Shown here: piece after piece, positions 42,629 to 52,157 of the stretch | How the letters are laid out: each line of letters begins with the position of its first letter | Numbering within the stretch: position 1 is the stretch's first letter | NCBI GenBank assembly: GCA_026417175.1 | Contig: JAOADT010000002.1 | Span: 22,052 to 86,051, forward strand | DNA length: 64,000 bases | Direction: 5' to 3' | From: Deltaproteobacteria bacterium | GTDB taxonomy: Bacteria; Desulfobacterota; Syntrophorhabdia; Syntrophorhabdales; JANXAF01 | The notes under the pieces: generated by a model | The model's database searches: none | Told to the model about the DNA's origin: nothing | Seen by the model: the letters and a program-made list of their open reading frames with translations, nothing else | Made by a program: the position numbers and the translations under genes

Positions 42629-42696
42629 ACCTTTTGCTTTTGATCTTTAATAAAATTTTGCTAAAATACCAATCCAGAAAGGAACGGAGGTAAATC

Positions 42697-43728
42697 ATGC
42701 CTGTTGCCGATTATAAGATTTTTTGTGAAATGTTAGACAGAGCTAGAGAAATGAAATTTGCATATCCTGCCATAAATGTCACATCCATTCAGACGGCAAA
42801 CGCAGTCCTCAGAGGACTTGCAGAAAGTAGATCGGACGGGATTATTCAAGTTTCAACAAGTGGAGCAGCTCATATATCAGGTACTTATCTCAATGATATG
42901 TCTCTAGGTGCTATAGCGATCGCCGAATATGTACACAGAGTCGCAGACCGATACCCTATATACGTTGCTCTCCACACAGATCACTGTCCCCTGGAATTAA
43001 TTGAAAAATTTATTATACCTCTGGTTGAAGAAACAGAGAGAAGACGCAAAAATGGGCTTCCTAACCTTTTTAACGGTCACATGTTCGATGGAAGTGCTTT
43101 ACCGCTGGACAAAAACCTTGAAGTTGCCTACACGTTACTCGAAAGAATGCATAAAAGTGAGCTTATACTGGAAATAGAAGTGGGGGTAGTAGGAGGAGAA
43201 GAGGATGGAATAAAAGCAAGAGAAAATGCAAGACTATATACCAATCCGGAAGAGACGTTAGAAGTAGCTAAAAAACTAAATACGTTAACTGGAGCAAGAT
43301 ATCTTCTTGCGGCTACATTTGGCAACGTTCATGGGGTGTATAAACCTGGAAATGTAAAACTTAAGCCAGAAATACTTAAAGAGTGCCAGGAGATGGTGGA
43401 GAGAGAATACGGAAAGGAAGCGAGATTTTATCTTGTTTTTCATGGAGGTTCTGGATCATCCTTGAAGGATATCCACGAGGCGATAGAGTACGGCGTAGTA
43501 AAAATGAACATAGACACTGATACCCAGTACGCTTTCACAAGGGCAATAGTAGATCACATATTTAAAAATTATGATGGAGTTCTCAAAGTGGACGGTGAAG
43601 TGGGTGTAAAAAAAGCATACGATCCAAGAACTTATATGGCTATGGCAGAGATTTCAATGGCTCAAAGGGTGAAGAAAGCTGCAGAAGAACTAAAAAGCAA
43701 AAATAAAACCCTATACGGAAATCATTAG
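42697..43728 (+). CDS. class II fructose-bisphosphate aldolase
   Basis: FAYPAINVTSIQTANAVLRG, ALHTDHC, EIEVGVVGGEEDG, FHGGSGSS, GVVKMNIDTDTQYAFT. Confidence 0.93.
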   Translation: MPVADYKIFCEMLDRAREMKFAYPAINVTSIQTANAVLRGLAESRSDGIIQVSTSGAAHISGTYLNDMSLGAIAIAEYVHRVADRYPIYVALHTDHCPLELIEKFIIPLVEETERRRKNGLPNLFNGHMFDGSALPLDKNLEVAYTLLERMHKSELILEIEVGVVGGEEDGIKARENARLYTNPEETLEVAKKLNTLTGARYLLAATFGNVHGVYKPGNVKLKPEILKECQEMVEREYGKEARFYLVFHGGSGSSLKDIHEAIEYGVVKMNIDTDTQYAFTRAIVDHIFKNYDGVLKVDGEVGVKKAYDPRTYMAMAEISMAQRVKKAAEELKSKNKTLYGNH

Positions 43729-44030
43729 ACTATCTCGTTTATTATCCCCTCTCGTAAAAGATTTCTCGCTACATTTTGAGCGTCCGTTTTATACTCACCT
43801 TTTAGGACTGCCTCTTTGATCATTTGGACTTTCTCTTGTCGAACATCCGGAACCTTTTTTACCTTATCGACAAGATTAGATACTAATTCATTTTTTGTTG
43901 AGATCTCCACTTTGTCCCTTATGGCTTCCTGCCCATTTTTTGTCTGCGCATCTACCTTCGGGGCATGCACATCTGTCTTCCTGACGATCGCCGTAAGCAA
44001 ATCGTTTACCTTATTGTTGTCGATCTTCAT
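43725..44030 (-). CDS. flgM: anti-sigma28 factor FlgM-like
   Basis: ~101 aa; N-terminal MKIDNNKVNDLL, DKVEIS, C-terminal RQEKVQMIKEAVLKGEYKTDAQNVARNLLREGI pattern. Confidence 0.8.
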   Translation of the reverse strand: MKIDNNKVNDLLTAIVRKTDVHAPKVDAQTKNGQEAIRDKVEISTKNELVSNLVDKVKKVPDVRQEKVQMIKEAVLKGEYKTDAQNVARNLLREGIINEIV

Positions 44031-44083
44031 GGTTCCTCCGGTTACGCGTTTCTGTTATTATTATCGCACATTCCTTTCTTTTC

Positions 44084-44875
44084 TTAAACGAAAAATTTTT
44101 GAATAATGACCGAGGATCCCAAGAAAAAAACCTCTGCTAATTCGTTTGTTGCGCCAAGTGTATCTCCAGTATGACCTCCAAATCTTCTTTGAAAGAGAAA
44201 GGTAATAGTTATAGTAAAAAGATAAAGGACAAATAGAGCCGCGGTTAAATACACAAAAAATTTTAGATCTAAAGTACAAATAAAGATTAAAAATATCGTC
44301 AGAAAACTAGATAAAAAAAGATGTCCTTTTTTTATCTTCCCCACAAAGATACTACCCAACCCTTCTTTTTTCGCACTCTTCCCGTGGTACATTCCAAGCA
44401 CCACAGACGATCTTGAGAAAACTGGAAGCAGGATTAAGAATGTAACCCAATGTCCGTGAGTAATGAGATCTCTAAGGAAAAAGAATTTCAAAAGGATAAC
44501 CAAAATTACAGACAGAGATCCTATGGGGCCCTGGGTACCAGATGACATAACGGTAAGTCTCTTCTTTATTACCTCATCTCTTTCTCCAGTTGACTTAACT
44601 GAGAATCCATCAAAAGTATCGGAAAGCCCATCAATGTGAAACCCGCCTGTAAGCAATATAGTAGAAATGAGGTAAAACAGGCCACAGATCTCCATAGAGA
44701 AAGTATCCTTAAGGACTAACGGTGGTATAATGGACAACCCGCCGACAAAAAAACCGACGAGGGGGAAAAAGCTCGACGAATGTACAAGATCATCCTTATC
44801 CACCCATATCCATCTCGATATGGGGAGGATAGTCAGAATTGAGAAAGAACCACATATGGCGCTAATTACCTTCAT
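44084..44875 (-). CDS. cobS: adenosylcobinamide-GDP ribazoletransferase (cobalamin synthase)
   Basis: ILTILPISRW, GGFHIDGLSDTFDGF, LPVFSRSSVVLGM, GGHTGDTLGATNELAE. Confidence 0.95.
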   Translation of the reverse strand: MKVISAICGSFSILTILPISRWIWVDKDDLVHSSSFFPLVGFFVGGLSIIPPLVLKDTFSMEICGLFYLISTILLTGGFHIDGLSDTFDGFSVKSTGERDEVIKKRLTVMSSGTQGPIGSLSVILVILLKFFFLRDLITHGHWVTFLILLPVFSRSSVVLGMYHGKSAKKEGLGSIFVGKIKKGHLFLSSFLTIFLIFICTLDLKFFVYLTAALFVLYLFTITITFLFQRRFGGHTGDTLGATNELAEVFFLGSSVIIQKFFV

Positions 44876-45912
44876 TCCAGTTTCTTAGATACAGATGCCT
44901 CATCAAAAGTAGCCATTTCTCTATAAAGCTTAAGCGAAGCCTCAACTATAAGCGTGGCAAGTACCCCACCAGTTCCCTCTCCTAATCTCATTCCCAAATC
45001 TAATATGGGTTCAAGTTTAAGATAAGACAAGACCGCCCACTGACCTTTTTCTTCCGATTTATGTCCTGCGAATAAAAAATCCAAGATCTTAGATTCAAGT
45101 TTTGCTGCAACAAGAGCACCTGCACAGGATATAAGCCCGTCCAGAATAACAGGTATTCTTTTTTCTGCTGCGCCAATTACAAAACCCGCTATAGCTCCTA
45201 TCTCCGCACCCCCTACTTTAGCTAAAACGTCGACAGCGTCTTCTGGGTCCGGCCTATTTATCTTTATTCCTTTTTCTATTACTTCAATCTTTCTTTTGAG
45301 TGTCTCATCATCTATACCTGTTCCTTTACCAACCACCTCTTTGACCGGTTTTTTAAGAAGGGCAGAGATTACCGCAGAAGATGCAGTAGTATTTCCAATG
45401 CCCATATCTCCTGGCACAAGTATATCGTATCCTTGCTCTGCGCAACCGTGAGCAAGTTCCCTCCCTATTTCTATACACCTTTCTGCCTCTTTCCGATCCA
45501 TGGCGGGTCCTTTTGTAAAATTCCTCGTTCCTCGTAGCACCTTCTTCACAAGTAGTCCTTTTTGTTCTTCGAAGTCATAGTCAACACCTACGTCAACTAC
45601 TATACAGTCACATCCTGCAAATCTACATAGAACGTTAATTGCCGCACCTCCATTCAAAAAGTTATATACCATCTGATATGTTACTTCTTTAGGGTAGGCA
45701 GAAACTCCTTCCTCTGTTACTCCATGATCACCTGCGAATACAAAGACAGCCTTTCTTTTTATTTCCGGAAAGTGCACATTTTTCTGAACCGCAAGTCTTT
45801 TCGCAAAGTCTTCTAATCTCCCTAAAGAGCCTTTTGGTTTTGTAAGATTTCCGAGTCTTTCTTCTGCTAAGACAAAGAGCTTCTCATCAATTTTGGGAAT
45901 TTCGAATTTCAT
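44872..45912 (-). CDS. cobT: nicotinate-nucleotide--dimethylbenzimidazole phosphoribosyltransferase
   Basis: LTKPKGSLGRLEDFAKRLA, FAGDHGVTEEGVSAYP, GDMGIGNTTASSAV, LGMRLGEGTGG. Confidence 0.96.
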   Translation of the reverse strand: MKFEIPKIDEKLFVLAEERLGNLTKPKGSLGRLEDFAKRLAVQKNVHFPEIKRKAVFVFAGDHGVTEEGVSAYPKEVTYQMVYNFLNGGAAINVLCRFAGCDCIVVDVGVDYDFEEQKGLLVKKVLRGTRNFTKGPAMDRKEAERCIEIGRELAHGCAEQGYDILVPGDMGIGNTTASSAVISALLKKPVKEVVGKGTGIDDETLKRKIEVIEKGIKINRPDPEDAVDVLAKVGGAEIGAIAGFVIGAAEKRIPVILDGLISCAGALVAAKLESKILDFLFAGHKSEEKGQWAVLSYLKLEPILDLGMRLGEGTGGVLATLIVEASLKLYREMATFDEASVSKKLE

Positions 45913-46453
45913 ACTCTGCCTCCTCAATTTTATTTTTTATTACAAGAGAAATCCCTGCAATCATAAAAACGACTTTATCCGCTATTTTTGCGACCTTTTG
46001 ATTAAGAGTTCCAAGAACAGTCCTAAAATTTCTCCCAACCTCAGTTTCAGGCACAATACCTAAGCCTACCTCATTAGAAACGATTATTATATTTGTCCTT
46101 TTTTTTGAAATAACATCCAAAAGTTTTTCCACCTCTAAATCCACTTCTTTTCCATGATAAAAGAGATTAGATATCCAAATTGTCAGACAATCAACAAGGA
46201 TGATTTCGAAGTTTTCTGCTACGCTTTCAATGAGTTCTGCTATCCTTAACGGCTCTTCGAAGGTTTGCCATGTAGAAGATCTTTCTTTTTTATGTCTTTC
46301 TATCCTTTGTTTCATCTCTTCATCGATCGCAACAGCAGTAGCAACAAAAGCCTTTGGTCCGGTAGCACTTTCTCCTTCCATCAACGCATAATGACTTTTC
46401 CCGCTTTTTTCCCCTCCTAAAACCAGAATTAGCTTTTTCATTTTTTCACCCAT
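45887..46453 (-). CDS. cobU: bifunctional adenosylcobinamide kinase/guanylyltransferase
   Basis: LVLGGEKSGKSHYA, VDCLTIWISNL, SNEVGLGIVPETEVGRNFR. Confidence 0.94.
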   Translation of the reverse strand: MGEKMKKLILVLGGEKSGKSHYALMEGESATGPKAFVATAVAIDEEMKQRIERHKKERSSTWQTFEEPLRIAELIESVAENFEIILVDCLTIWISNLFYHGKEVDLEVEKLLDVISKKRTNIIIVSNEVGLGIVPETEVGRNFRTVLGTLNQKVAKIADKVVFMIAGISLVIKNKIEEAEYEIRNSQN

Positions 46454-47238
46454 TCCTCAAAAACAGGAAAAATGTATGGTTTTGATGAAATGGGGTTCTC
46501 CTTTACTATAACCATCGTTTCATATACGGTTTCCACATTTTCAAAAGTTAAAACTTGCTTAGGCGGTCCGTCTATGACTATTTGGCCGCCTGAAAGAAGT
46601 AAAAGTCTGTCACAAAACTCACTTGCCATGTTAAGATCGTGAAAAACAACAATCTCAGTAACTTTTTTCTCTTTGTTTAGTTTTCTCAAGAGATTCAATA
46701 TTCTCACTTGGTGACCGATATCAAGATGGGAGGTTGGTTCGTCCAATAAAAGTAGTTTAGGATTTTGAGCTATGGCTTTGCTTATACTTACAAGCTGTCT
46801 TTCTCCTCCGCTTAGGTTTGACATTGGTTCATCCTTAAGCTGTAAAAGCCCAGTTTGACTCAAGGAATCACACGCTATACGCATATCCTCATCATCCTCA
46901 AAAAACTTAAACGTACTTCGGTAAGGGATTCTTCCTAATAGGACGAAATCCATCACTGACATTGTTAGATCGAAAATCGAATCCTGCGATACCAAGGCCA
47001 CCTTTTTTGCAAGTTCTTTCCGAGAGATGGATTTCAAGTCTTTCCCTTCAAATCTCACCTTGCCATAGAAAGGAGTGAGAATCTTGGTTATCACTCTAAA
47101 TAGCGTTGTCTTGCCAGAACCATTAGGTCCTATTATTCCTAAAACTTCACCTTCATTAACAGATAGATTTATGTTTTTAAGAACCATCTTTTCTCCGTAG
47201 CCACAGGAAACGTCTATCACTTCCAGCAAAAGACTCAT
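46438..47238 (-). CDS. btuD: cobalamin/iron-type ABC transporter ATP-binding protein
   Basis: IGPNGSGKTTLFRVI, LSGGERQLVSISKAIAQNPKLLLLDEPTSHLD. Confidence 0.9.
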   Translation of the reverse strand: MSLLLEVIDVSCGYGEKMVLKNINLSVNEGEVLGIIGPNGSGKTTLFRVITKILTPFYGKVRFEGKDLKSISRKELAKKVALVSQDSIFDLTMSVMDFVLLGRIPYRSTFKFFEDDEDMRIACDSLSQTGLLQLKDEPMSNLSGGERQLVSISKAIAQNPKLLLLDEPTSHLDIGHQVRILNLLRKLNKEKKVTEIVVFHDLNMASEFCDRLLLLSGGQIVIDGPPKQVLTFENVETVYETMVIVKENPISSKPYIFPVFEEWVKK

Positions 47239-48209
47239 TCCTTTCTCCGTAAAAGAAGATACAAGAAAAGGCTTCCTCCAAATATTCCGGTTATAACTCC
47301 AACTGGGAGTTCGGCTGGCCTTATTAATATCCTAGAAATAGTGTCGCAGACTATCAGAAATGAGCTTCCAAAGAAAAAAGAGGAAAAAACGAGAAACCTG
47401 TGGTCAGAACCAAAAAAAAGGCGCATCACGTGGGGTACAAGAAGTCCCACAAATCCTATTATTCCCGTAATAGAGACAGTAATTCCTGTAAGAACCGATG
47501 ACAAAATTAAAAGTATTCTTTTAATTCTAAAGACGTCAACACCAAGGTGAGATGCCTCTTCTTCACCTAGCTGAAGCGCATTGAGATCTACCGAAAAAAG
47601 ATATGACATAAGAAGGAAAAAAACAGACACTAGAGAGAGAAAAAGGATCATCCCTCTTTTATCCTCCTGAAGAGTTCCCATCATCCAAAATATTATCCTG
47701 TGCACGTCTTCGGACCTAACAATTGCGAATAAAAGCATTATAAATGAAGAGCATACAAAACTTATCATAACACCCGAGAGGAGAAGTTCCTCTTTTTTTA
47801 AGTGTTTTCTCGATGAGAGAAAAAGGATTATGAGGAGAACTACAAATGAACCAACAAAACCAGCAACAGAGAGAAAAAATGAGCCAAAAATCTCATCTAG
47901 ACGGGTAATGATACTTATAGCCACAAAGATGGCCGCTCCGCCAGAAATTCCCAGCGTGTACGGTTCAACGAGCGCGTTTCTGAATATGCCCTGAAGCAAA
48001 AGTCCAGAGAGTGACAGACTGCCTCCCGCAGCAAATCCCAGAAGTACCCTAGGAAGTCTCAAGTCAAAAAGTATGGCCTCTTCGTAAATATCTTTGGGCA
48101 AAAGAACCATCCCTGCCGGACCGACTATAATTGAAGAAAAAACGCAAATTAAAAGAATGAGAAAAGAGCCCACCAAGGAAATCAGTAGTTTTTTTTTCTT
48201 CTCTTTCAA
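47235..48209 (-). CDS. btuC: cobalamin/iron-type (FecCD) ABC transporter permease
   Basis: LRLPRVLLGFAAGGSLSLSGLLLQGIFRNALVEPYTLGISGGA, GFVGLLVPHVMR, ELPVGVITGIFGGSLFLYLL. Confidence 0.92.
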   Translation of the reverse strand: MKEKKKKLLISLVGSFLILLICVFSSIIVGPAGMVLLPKDIYEEAILFDLRLPRVLLGFAAGGSLSLSGLLLQGIFRNALVEPYTLGISGGAAIFVAISIITRLDEIFGSFFLSVAGFVGSFVVLLIILFLSSRKHLKKEELLLSGVMISFVCSSFIMLLFAIVRSEDVHRIIFWMMGTLQEDKRGMILFLSLVSVFFLLMSYLFSVDLNALQLGEEEASHLGVDVFRIKRILLILSSVLTGITVSITGIIGFVGLLVPHVMRLFFGSDHRFLVFSSFFFGSSFLIVCDTISRILIRPAELPVGVITGIFGGSLFLYLLLRRKE

Positions 48210-48745
48210 TACTCTATCCCCTTCCTGGCTAATACTCCCTTAGAATAGTAATGCTTGACTTCTTTCATCTCGGTCACCAAATCCGACGCGTCAATCAATC
48301 TTTGGGGTGCGTACCTACCAGTAAGCACCAATTCTACGTTATCTGGTTTATTCTTTATCAATTCCAACACCTCTGCCTCAGATATAAGTCCAAAAAAAAC
48401 GGCGGTTATTATCTCATCTAAGACTACAATTCCATAATTTTTGGAAAGTAGAGCCTTTTTTGCTTTTTCGAACCCCTTTTTTGCAAATTCAATGTCCAAT
48501 TGATCTGGCTCCTTTTTTACATGTATGAAGCCTTTCTTTCCGTATCTTTCAATCCTGATGTAAGGCTTCAATAATTTAATTGCCCTAAATTCCCCGTAAC
48601 TCCTGCTCTTCATAAACTGTCCAATGTACGTTTTTATACCGTGACCACAGGCCCTCAATGCTAGACCCAGAGCCGCTGTTGTCTTACCTTTGCCATTACC
48701 AGTGTAGATCTGTACGTATCCTTTTCTTACGATTTTTTTTTTCAT
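48206..48745 (-). CDS. cobO: cob(I)yrinic acid a,c-diamide adenosyltransferase (CobA/CobO/BtuR)
   Basis: YTGNGKGKTTAALGLALRACGHG, VVLDEI, LVLTGRYAPQRLIDASDLVTEMKEVKHYY. Confidence 0.95.
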   Translation of the reverse strand: MKKKIVRKGYVQIYTGNGKGKTTAALGLALRACGHGIKTYIGQFMKSRSYGEFRAIKLLKPYIRIERYGKKGFIHVKKEPDQLDIEFAKKGFEKAKKALLSKNYGIVVLDEIITAVFFGLISEAEVLELIKNKPDNVELVLTGRYAPQRLIDASDLVTEMKEVKHYYSKGVLARKGIEY

Positions 48746-49578
48746 TGTTTTTTTCTCCTTCCTAAAAATATATCCCTTAGTGTTTCTACCCCTTCCAAAT
48801 AACTCTTGATTGTTGGACTGCAGTAAGTGTGGGAATCTACAAGGTAAATGTTACCTTCCCTTACTGCCTTTAATTCTTTATTTTTTTTCCATTCCTTTAT
48901 TTGTTGCTCTCCCTCAATCCCCATGCTTACTATGATTATGTAATTTGGATCTTTAATAAAGAGTTCTTCTTTAGAAAAAAGCCCTGTTTTCGTATCTTTG
49001 GCAATATTTTCCCCGCCTGCATCTTCTATAAAACTGTTAAGAATAGAGTCTTTTGTAGCTGTGAATAACGGATTCTTTCCCAATTGAATGAAAACACGAT
49101 GTTTCTTTGCCCCTGGGGGGATATTTTCTTTTAGGGTTTTGTAGCGACCGGTAAAATGTAAAACCATCTCAGATGCCATTTCCTTTTTACCAAATATTTC
49201 TGAGACACGTAAAAAACGATGGCATATTTCTTCAAAATTTTTTGGATGAGGGAAAGTGTATACCGTAATACCAAGTTTCTCCATTTTTTGCACCAATCTT
49301 CTATCCATGAGGGGAGAAGTAAATACTATGTCAGGTTTCAGCCTTATAACTCTCTCTAAATTCACATTAATGACGGAGCCTACCTTTTCTTTTGTTTTTG
49401 CATCTTCTGGCCTTGTGCAATAAATTGTGTTCGCTACTATATTATTTCTCATACCCAAAAGATACAACTCTTCGGTTATGGGGGGAGAAAGAGAGATGAT
49501 CCTTGGCTGGGAAGCGAAGGAGATTGAAAGTGTTAAGAAAAAAAAGACTATATAGTGGACTATAAATATACGAATCAC
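48742..49578 (-). CDS. btuF: cobalamin ABC transporter substrate-binding protein
   Basis: PRIISLSPPITEELYLLGM, RLKPDIVF, substrate-binding fold pattern; operon position. Confidence 0.88.
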   Translation of the reverse strand: MIRIFIVHYIVFFFLTLSISFASQPRIISLSPPITEELYLLGMRNNIVANTIYCTRPEDAKTKEKVGSVINVNLERVIRLKPDIVFTSPLMDRRLVQKMEKLGITVYTFPHPKNFEEICHRFLRVSEIFGKKEMASEMVLHFTGRYKTLKENIPPGAKKHRVFIQLGKNPLFTATKDSILNSFIEDAGGENIAKDTKTGLFSKEELFIKDPNYIIIVSMGIEGEQQIKEWKKNKELKAVREGNIYLVDSHTYCSPTIKSYLEGVETLRDIFLGRRKKQ

Positions 49579-49582
49579 TCCA

Positions 49583-50230
49583 TCAGCCCTCTACCTCGAA
49601 GGTCAAGGAGTAAATCCCGTCCTTTTTGACAATTCCTTTTCTCATAACCCGGAGTGGATTTTTAAATATTGGGCCCTCATAAACGAATGTGTGAAATTCT
49701 CCATTCTCACCACACGGATCTACGGATCTTTTTTCCATCTCTTGAACAAAATCTATATCTATATCTTTACCGAGAAAGTCTGCCAATTGATCAAATTTCG
49801 TGGAGCACATAAAACCTTTAAAGCCCTCATTTAGAAATGCCTCTATTACTTTAGGCCTTTCCATTTTCCATAAGGGAAGAATCGGGACAACACCTAGTTC
49901 TTTGCACACCCTTTCAACCCAGACTCTATGCTCCTCAAGGTCGATGTCACCAAATACACCAGCCTCGATTCCAGATCCCTTCATCTGATTAATAGCTTCT
50001 TTGAAATTCTCTTCGTATCTCTCCCAGGATGTTGGAACTTGTATAATCTTTACCTCCATCTCAGAGGCCTGTCTTAAAATTACTTCCTTTGGCAGCCTAT
50101 GAGATCTTGTGTATTTACCTGTCTCTTCTATCATGTTAAGCAAAAAGATTGGATCAATCCCTTGCCTTTTTGCAAAAAAGAAGGCAAGGGCACTGTCTTT
50201 ACCGCCACTCCAAGAACAAAATGCCTTCAT
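49583..50230 (-). CDS. diphthine--ammonia ligase-like (DUF71) PP-loop ATP-binding protein
   Basis: MKAFCSWSGGKDSALAFFFAKRQG; GVFGDIDLEEHRVWVERVC; C-terminal VDPCGENGEFHTFVYEGPIF. Confidence 0.85.
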   Translation of the reverse strand: MKAFCSWSGGKDSALAFFFAKRQGIDPIFLLNMIEETGKYTRSHRLPKEVILRQASEMEVKIIQVPTSWERYEENFKEAINQMKGSGIEAGVFGDIDLEEHRVWVERVCKELGVVPILPLWKMERPKVIEAFLNEGFKGFMCSTKFDQLADFLGKDIDIDFVQEMEKRSVDPCGENGEFHTFVYEGPIFKNPLRVMRKGIVKKDGIYSLTFEVEG

Positions 50231-51135
50231 AAGACCTCCACATAGCCGCATATACGGCAATGATTCGATTTTTTCCCTCCTTTGCAGTTGGGACATATAA
50301 TCTCGCCTATTTTAGCTTGAGGTATCTCTTTGAAAATACTCTTGTAGATCTCAAAGTAGTATAGATGATCCTTCCCATAAAATTTCATCCCATAGAGCCT
50401 TTTTTTCTCCTCAAACTCTTTATCTTCTATTTTAGACGCAAGATAATCCCTTAAGAAAGTCATACCCGATCCTATTTCTAAGGGTCTCTTATCTTGGAAA
50501 ATTAAAGCCTTAGGAAGAAATTTCTCGTATGCCTTTCTTAAAATCCATTTGCCCCATCCTTTTCTTATTTTCATCGATTTAGGGATCTCCTTTGCATAGG
50601 TCTTCACCATTTCGTCAACATAAGGTCTCTTTACAATTATTCCAAAAGCCTCTCCTATGGGGTCTGAGTTGAAAAATAGATTCTTAGAAATCCTTTCAAT
50701 ATACCCTTCTAGATCTTTTATTTTCTTCATGTACTCGTAGCCAGCAAAAAGTTCATCCGCTCCGTCACCAGTGATTACAGATGTAACTTTTTCTTCCTTT
50801 AGTCTTTTCATTCCAAAATATACAACAAGATCGTTTGGTATCGCAGGATCAAAACTTTTTAAAATCTTTATCACTTGAGGTATGGCAGACTCAGCTTCCT
50901 CTATTTTTACGTTTACAATTATAGGATCTATCTTAAGGATCTTTGAAAGTTGCGTCACGTATTCTAAATCTTTTCCCTTACCCTCAAGGAAAACCGACAC
51001 TGGTAAAAACCTTACCCCAAGATCCTTAAGGATAAGTGCTAGGATAGAAGTGTCTAATCCTCCCGAAAGCAGAAGTGACTCTGAAACGTTTCTTCTAACG
51101 GAATCCTCTAGAATTACTCTTAATTTTTTTATCAT
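50227..51135 (-). CDS. asparagine synthetase-like PP-loop protein with C-terminal zinc ribbon
   Basis: LLLSGGLDTSILALILKDLG, VITGDGADELFAGYEY; C-terminus ICPNCKGGKKSNHCRICGY; no N-terminal glutaminase domain. Confidence 0.82.
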   Translation of the reverse strand: MIKKLRVILEDSVRRNVSESLLLSGGLDTSILALILKDLGVRFLPVSVFLEGKGKDLEYVTQLSKILKIDPIIVNVKIEEAESAIPQVIKILKSFDPAIPNDLVVYFGMKRLKEEKVTSVITGDGADELFAGYEYMKKIKDLEGYIERISKNLFFNSDPIGEAFGIIVKRPYVDEMVKTYAKEIPKSMKIRKGWGKWILRKAYEKFLPKALIFQDKRPLEIGSGMTFLRDYLASKIEDKEFEEKKRLYGMKFYGKDHLYYFEIYKSIFKEIPQAKIGEIICPNCKGGKKSNHCRICGYVEVL

Positions 51136-52157
51136 ATACCTCTTAACGCCTCTATGAGTCTTTTGTTTTCCTTTCTTCTTTTTACACAGACCCTTATAAA
51201 GTTCTCGCCAAGACCAAAAAAGTTAGAGCAATCCCGAATGAGAATCCCTTTATTTAAGAGTTTCCATTTCAGCTCCTTAGATGATTGTCCGTCTTTAAGC
51301 TTAATAAGAAGAAAATTGGTAGTCGAAGGAAAAACTGTAAATCCAAGTTTTGAAAGTTCACGTTCAAGATATTTTCTTTCCTTTCTTATTAGTTGTAGGG
51401 TGTTTCTTGCAAATTCTTCGTCATCAATGAACAATTTTGCAAGAACCATAGCAATAGTATTTACCGTCCATGGTGGTTGAGCCTTTTTTAGCCTTTCTAT
51501 TAACTCTTCGTTTGCAACTAGATAACCTATTCGACAGCCCGCAAGAGGAAAGAATTTAGTGAACGTGCGAAGCACTATCAATCTTTTCTCTTTTATCAAA
51601 AAAGGAATAAAGGACCTGTCTTCTATATCCTCAGCAAAATCGATGAAAGCTTCATCTATCACATAGTATCGTGATGGTAATTCAAAAATTCTATTTCTTT
51701 CCTCTATCAGGAAATTTCCAGTAGGATTGTTTGGGTGACAAAGAAAAACCAGGTCTATATCTTCATCCGTTTTGTAAGAAGGAATCGAGAAATCTGGTTT
51801 GAATCCCATGTAAAGACGCGTAACACTTGCCCCCTCAATGATACTCGCCTTGTTGTATTCGGAAAACGTGGGTTCGAAAATAAGCACCTTTTTTGGTTTT
51901 ACAACCTTAGTAATTAAGTAGATGAGTTCTGTTGATCCATTCCCAAATAGGATCTCGGTTTCTTTAACGTTTAGTCTTTTTGAAACAATTTTTGTCAATT
52001 CGCTGCAAAAAGGGTCAGGATAGACCCTTAATTCCTCAAGAATCGATCCTTTAAAAAGTCTTTTTACTTTTGGGGGAAAGGGTAGCGGATTAACATTTGA
52101 GCTAAAGTCAAGCAATATTCTGTGATTACCTGCATAGCCCCCATGATCAAATTCCAT
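51132..52157 (-). CDS. aminotransferase class I/II, threonine-phosphate decarboxylase-like (CobD/CobC)
   Basis: NVNPLPFPPKV, GNGSTELIYL, CHPNNPTGNFL, LRTFTKFFPLAGCRIGYL; B12 operon context. Confidence 0.88.
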   Translation of the reverse strand: MEFDHGGYAGNHRILLDFSSNVNPLPFPPKVKRLFKGSILEELRVYPDPFCSELTKIVSKRLNVKETEILFGNGSTELIYLITKVVKPKKVLIFEPTFSEYNKASIIEGASVTRLYMGFKPDFSIPSYKTDEDIDLVFLCHPNNPTGNFLIEERNRIFELPSRYYVIDEAFIDFAEDIEDRSFIPFLIKEKRLIVLRTFTKFFPLAGCRIGYLVANEELIERLKKAQPPWTVNTIAMVLAKLFIDDEEFARNTLQLIRKERKYLERELSKLGFTVFPSTTNFLLIKLKDGQSSKELKWKLLNKGILIRDCSNFFGLGENFIRVCVKRRKENKRLIEALRGI

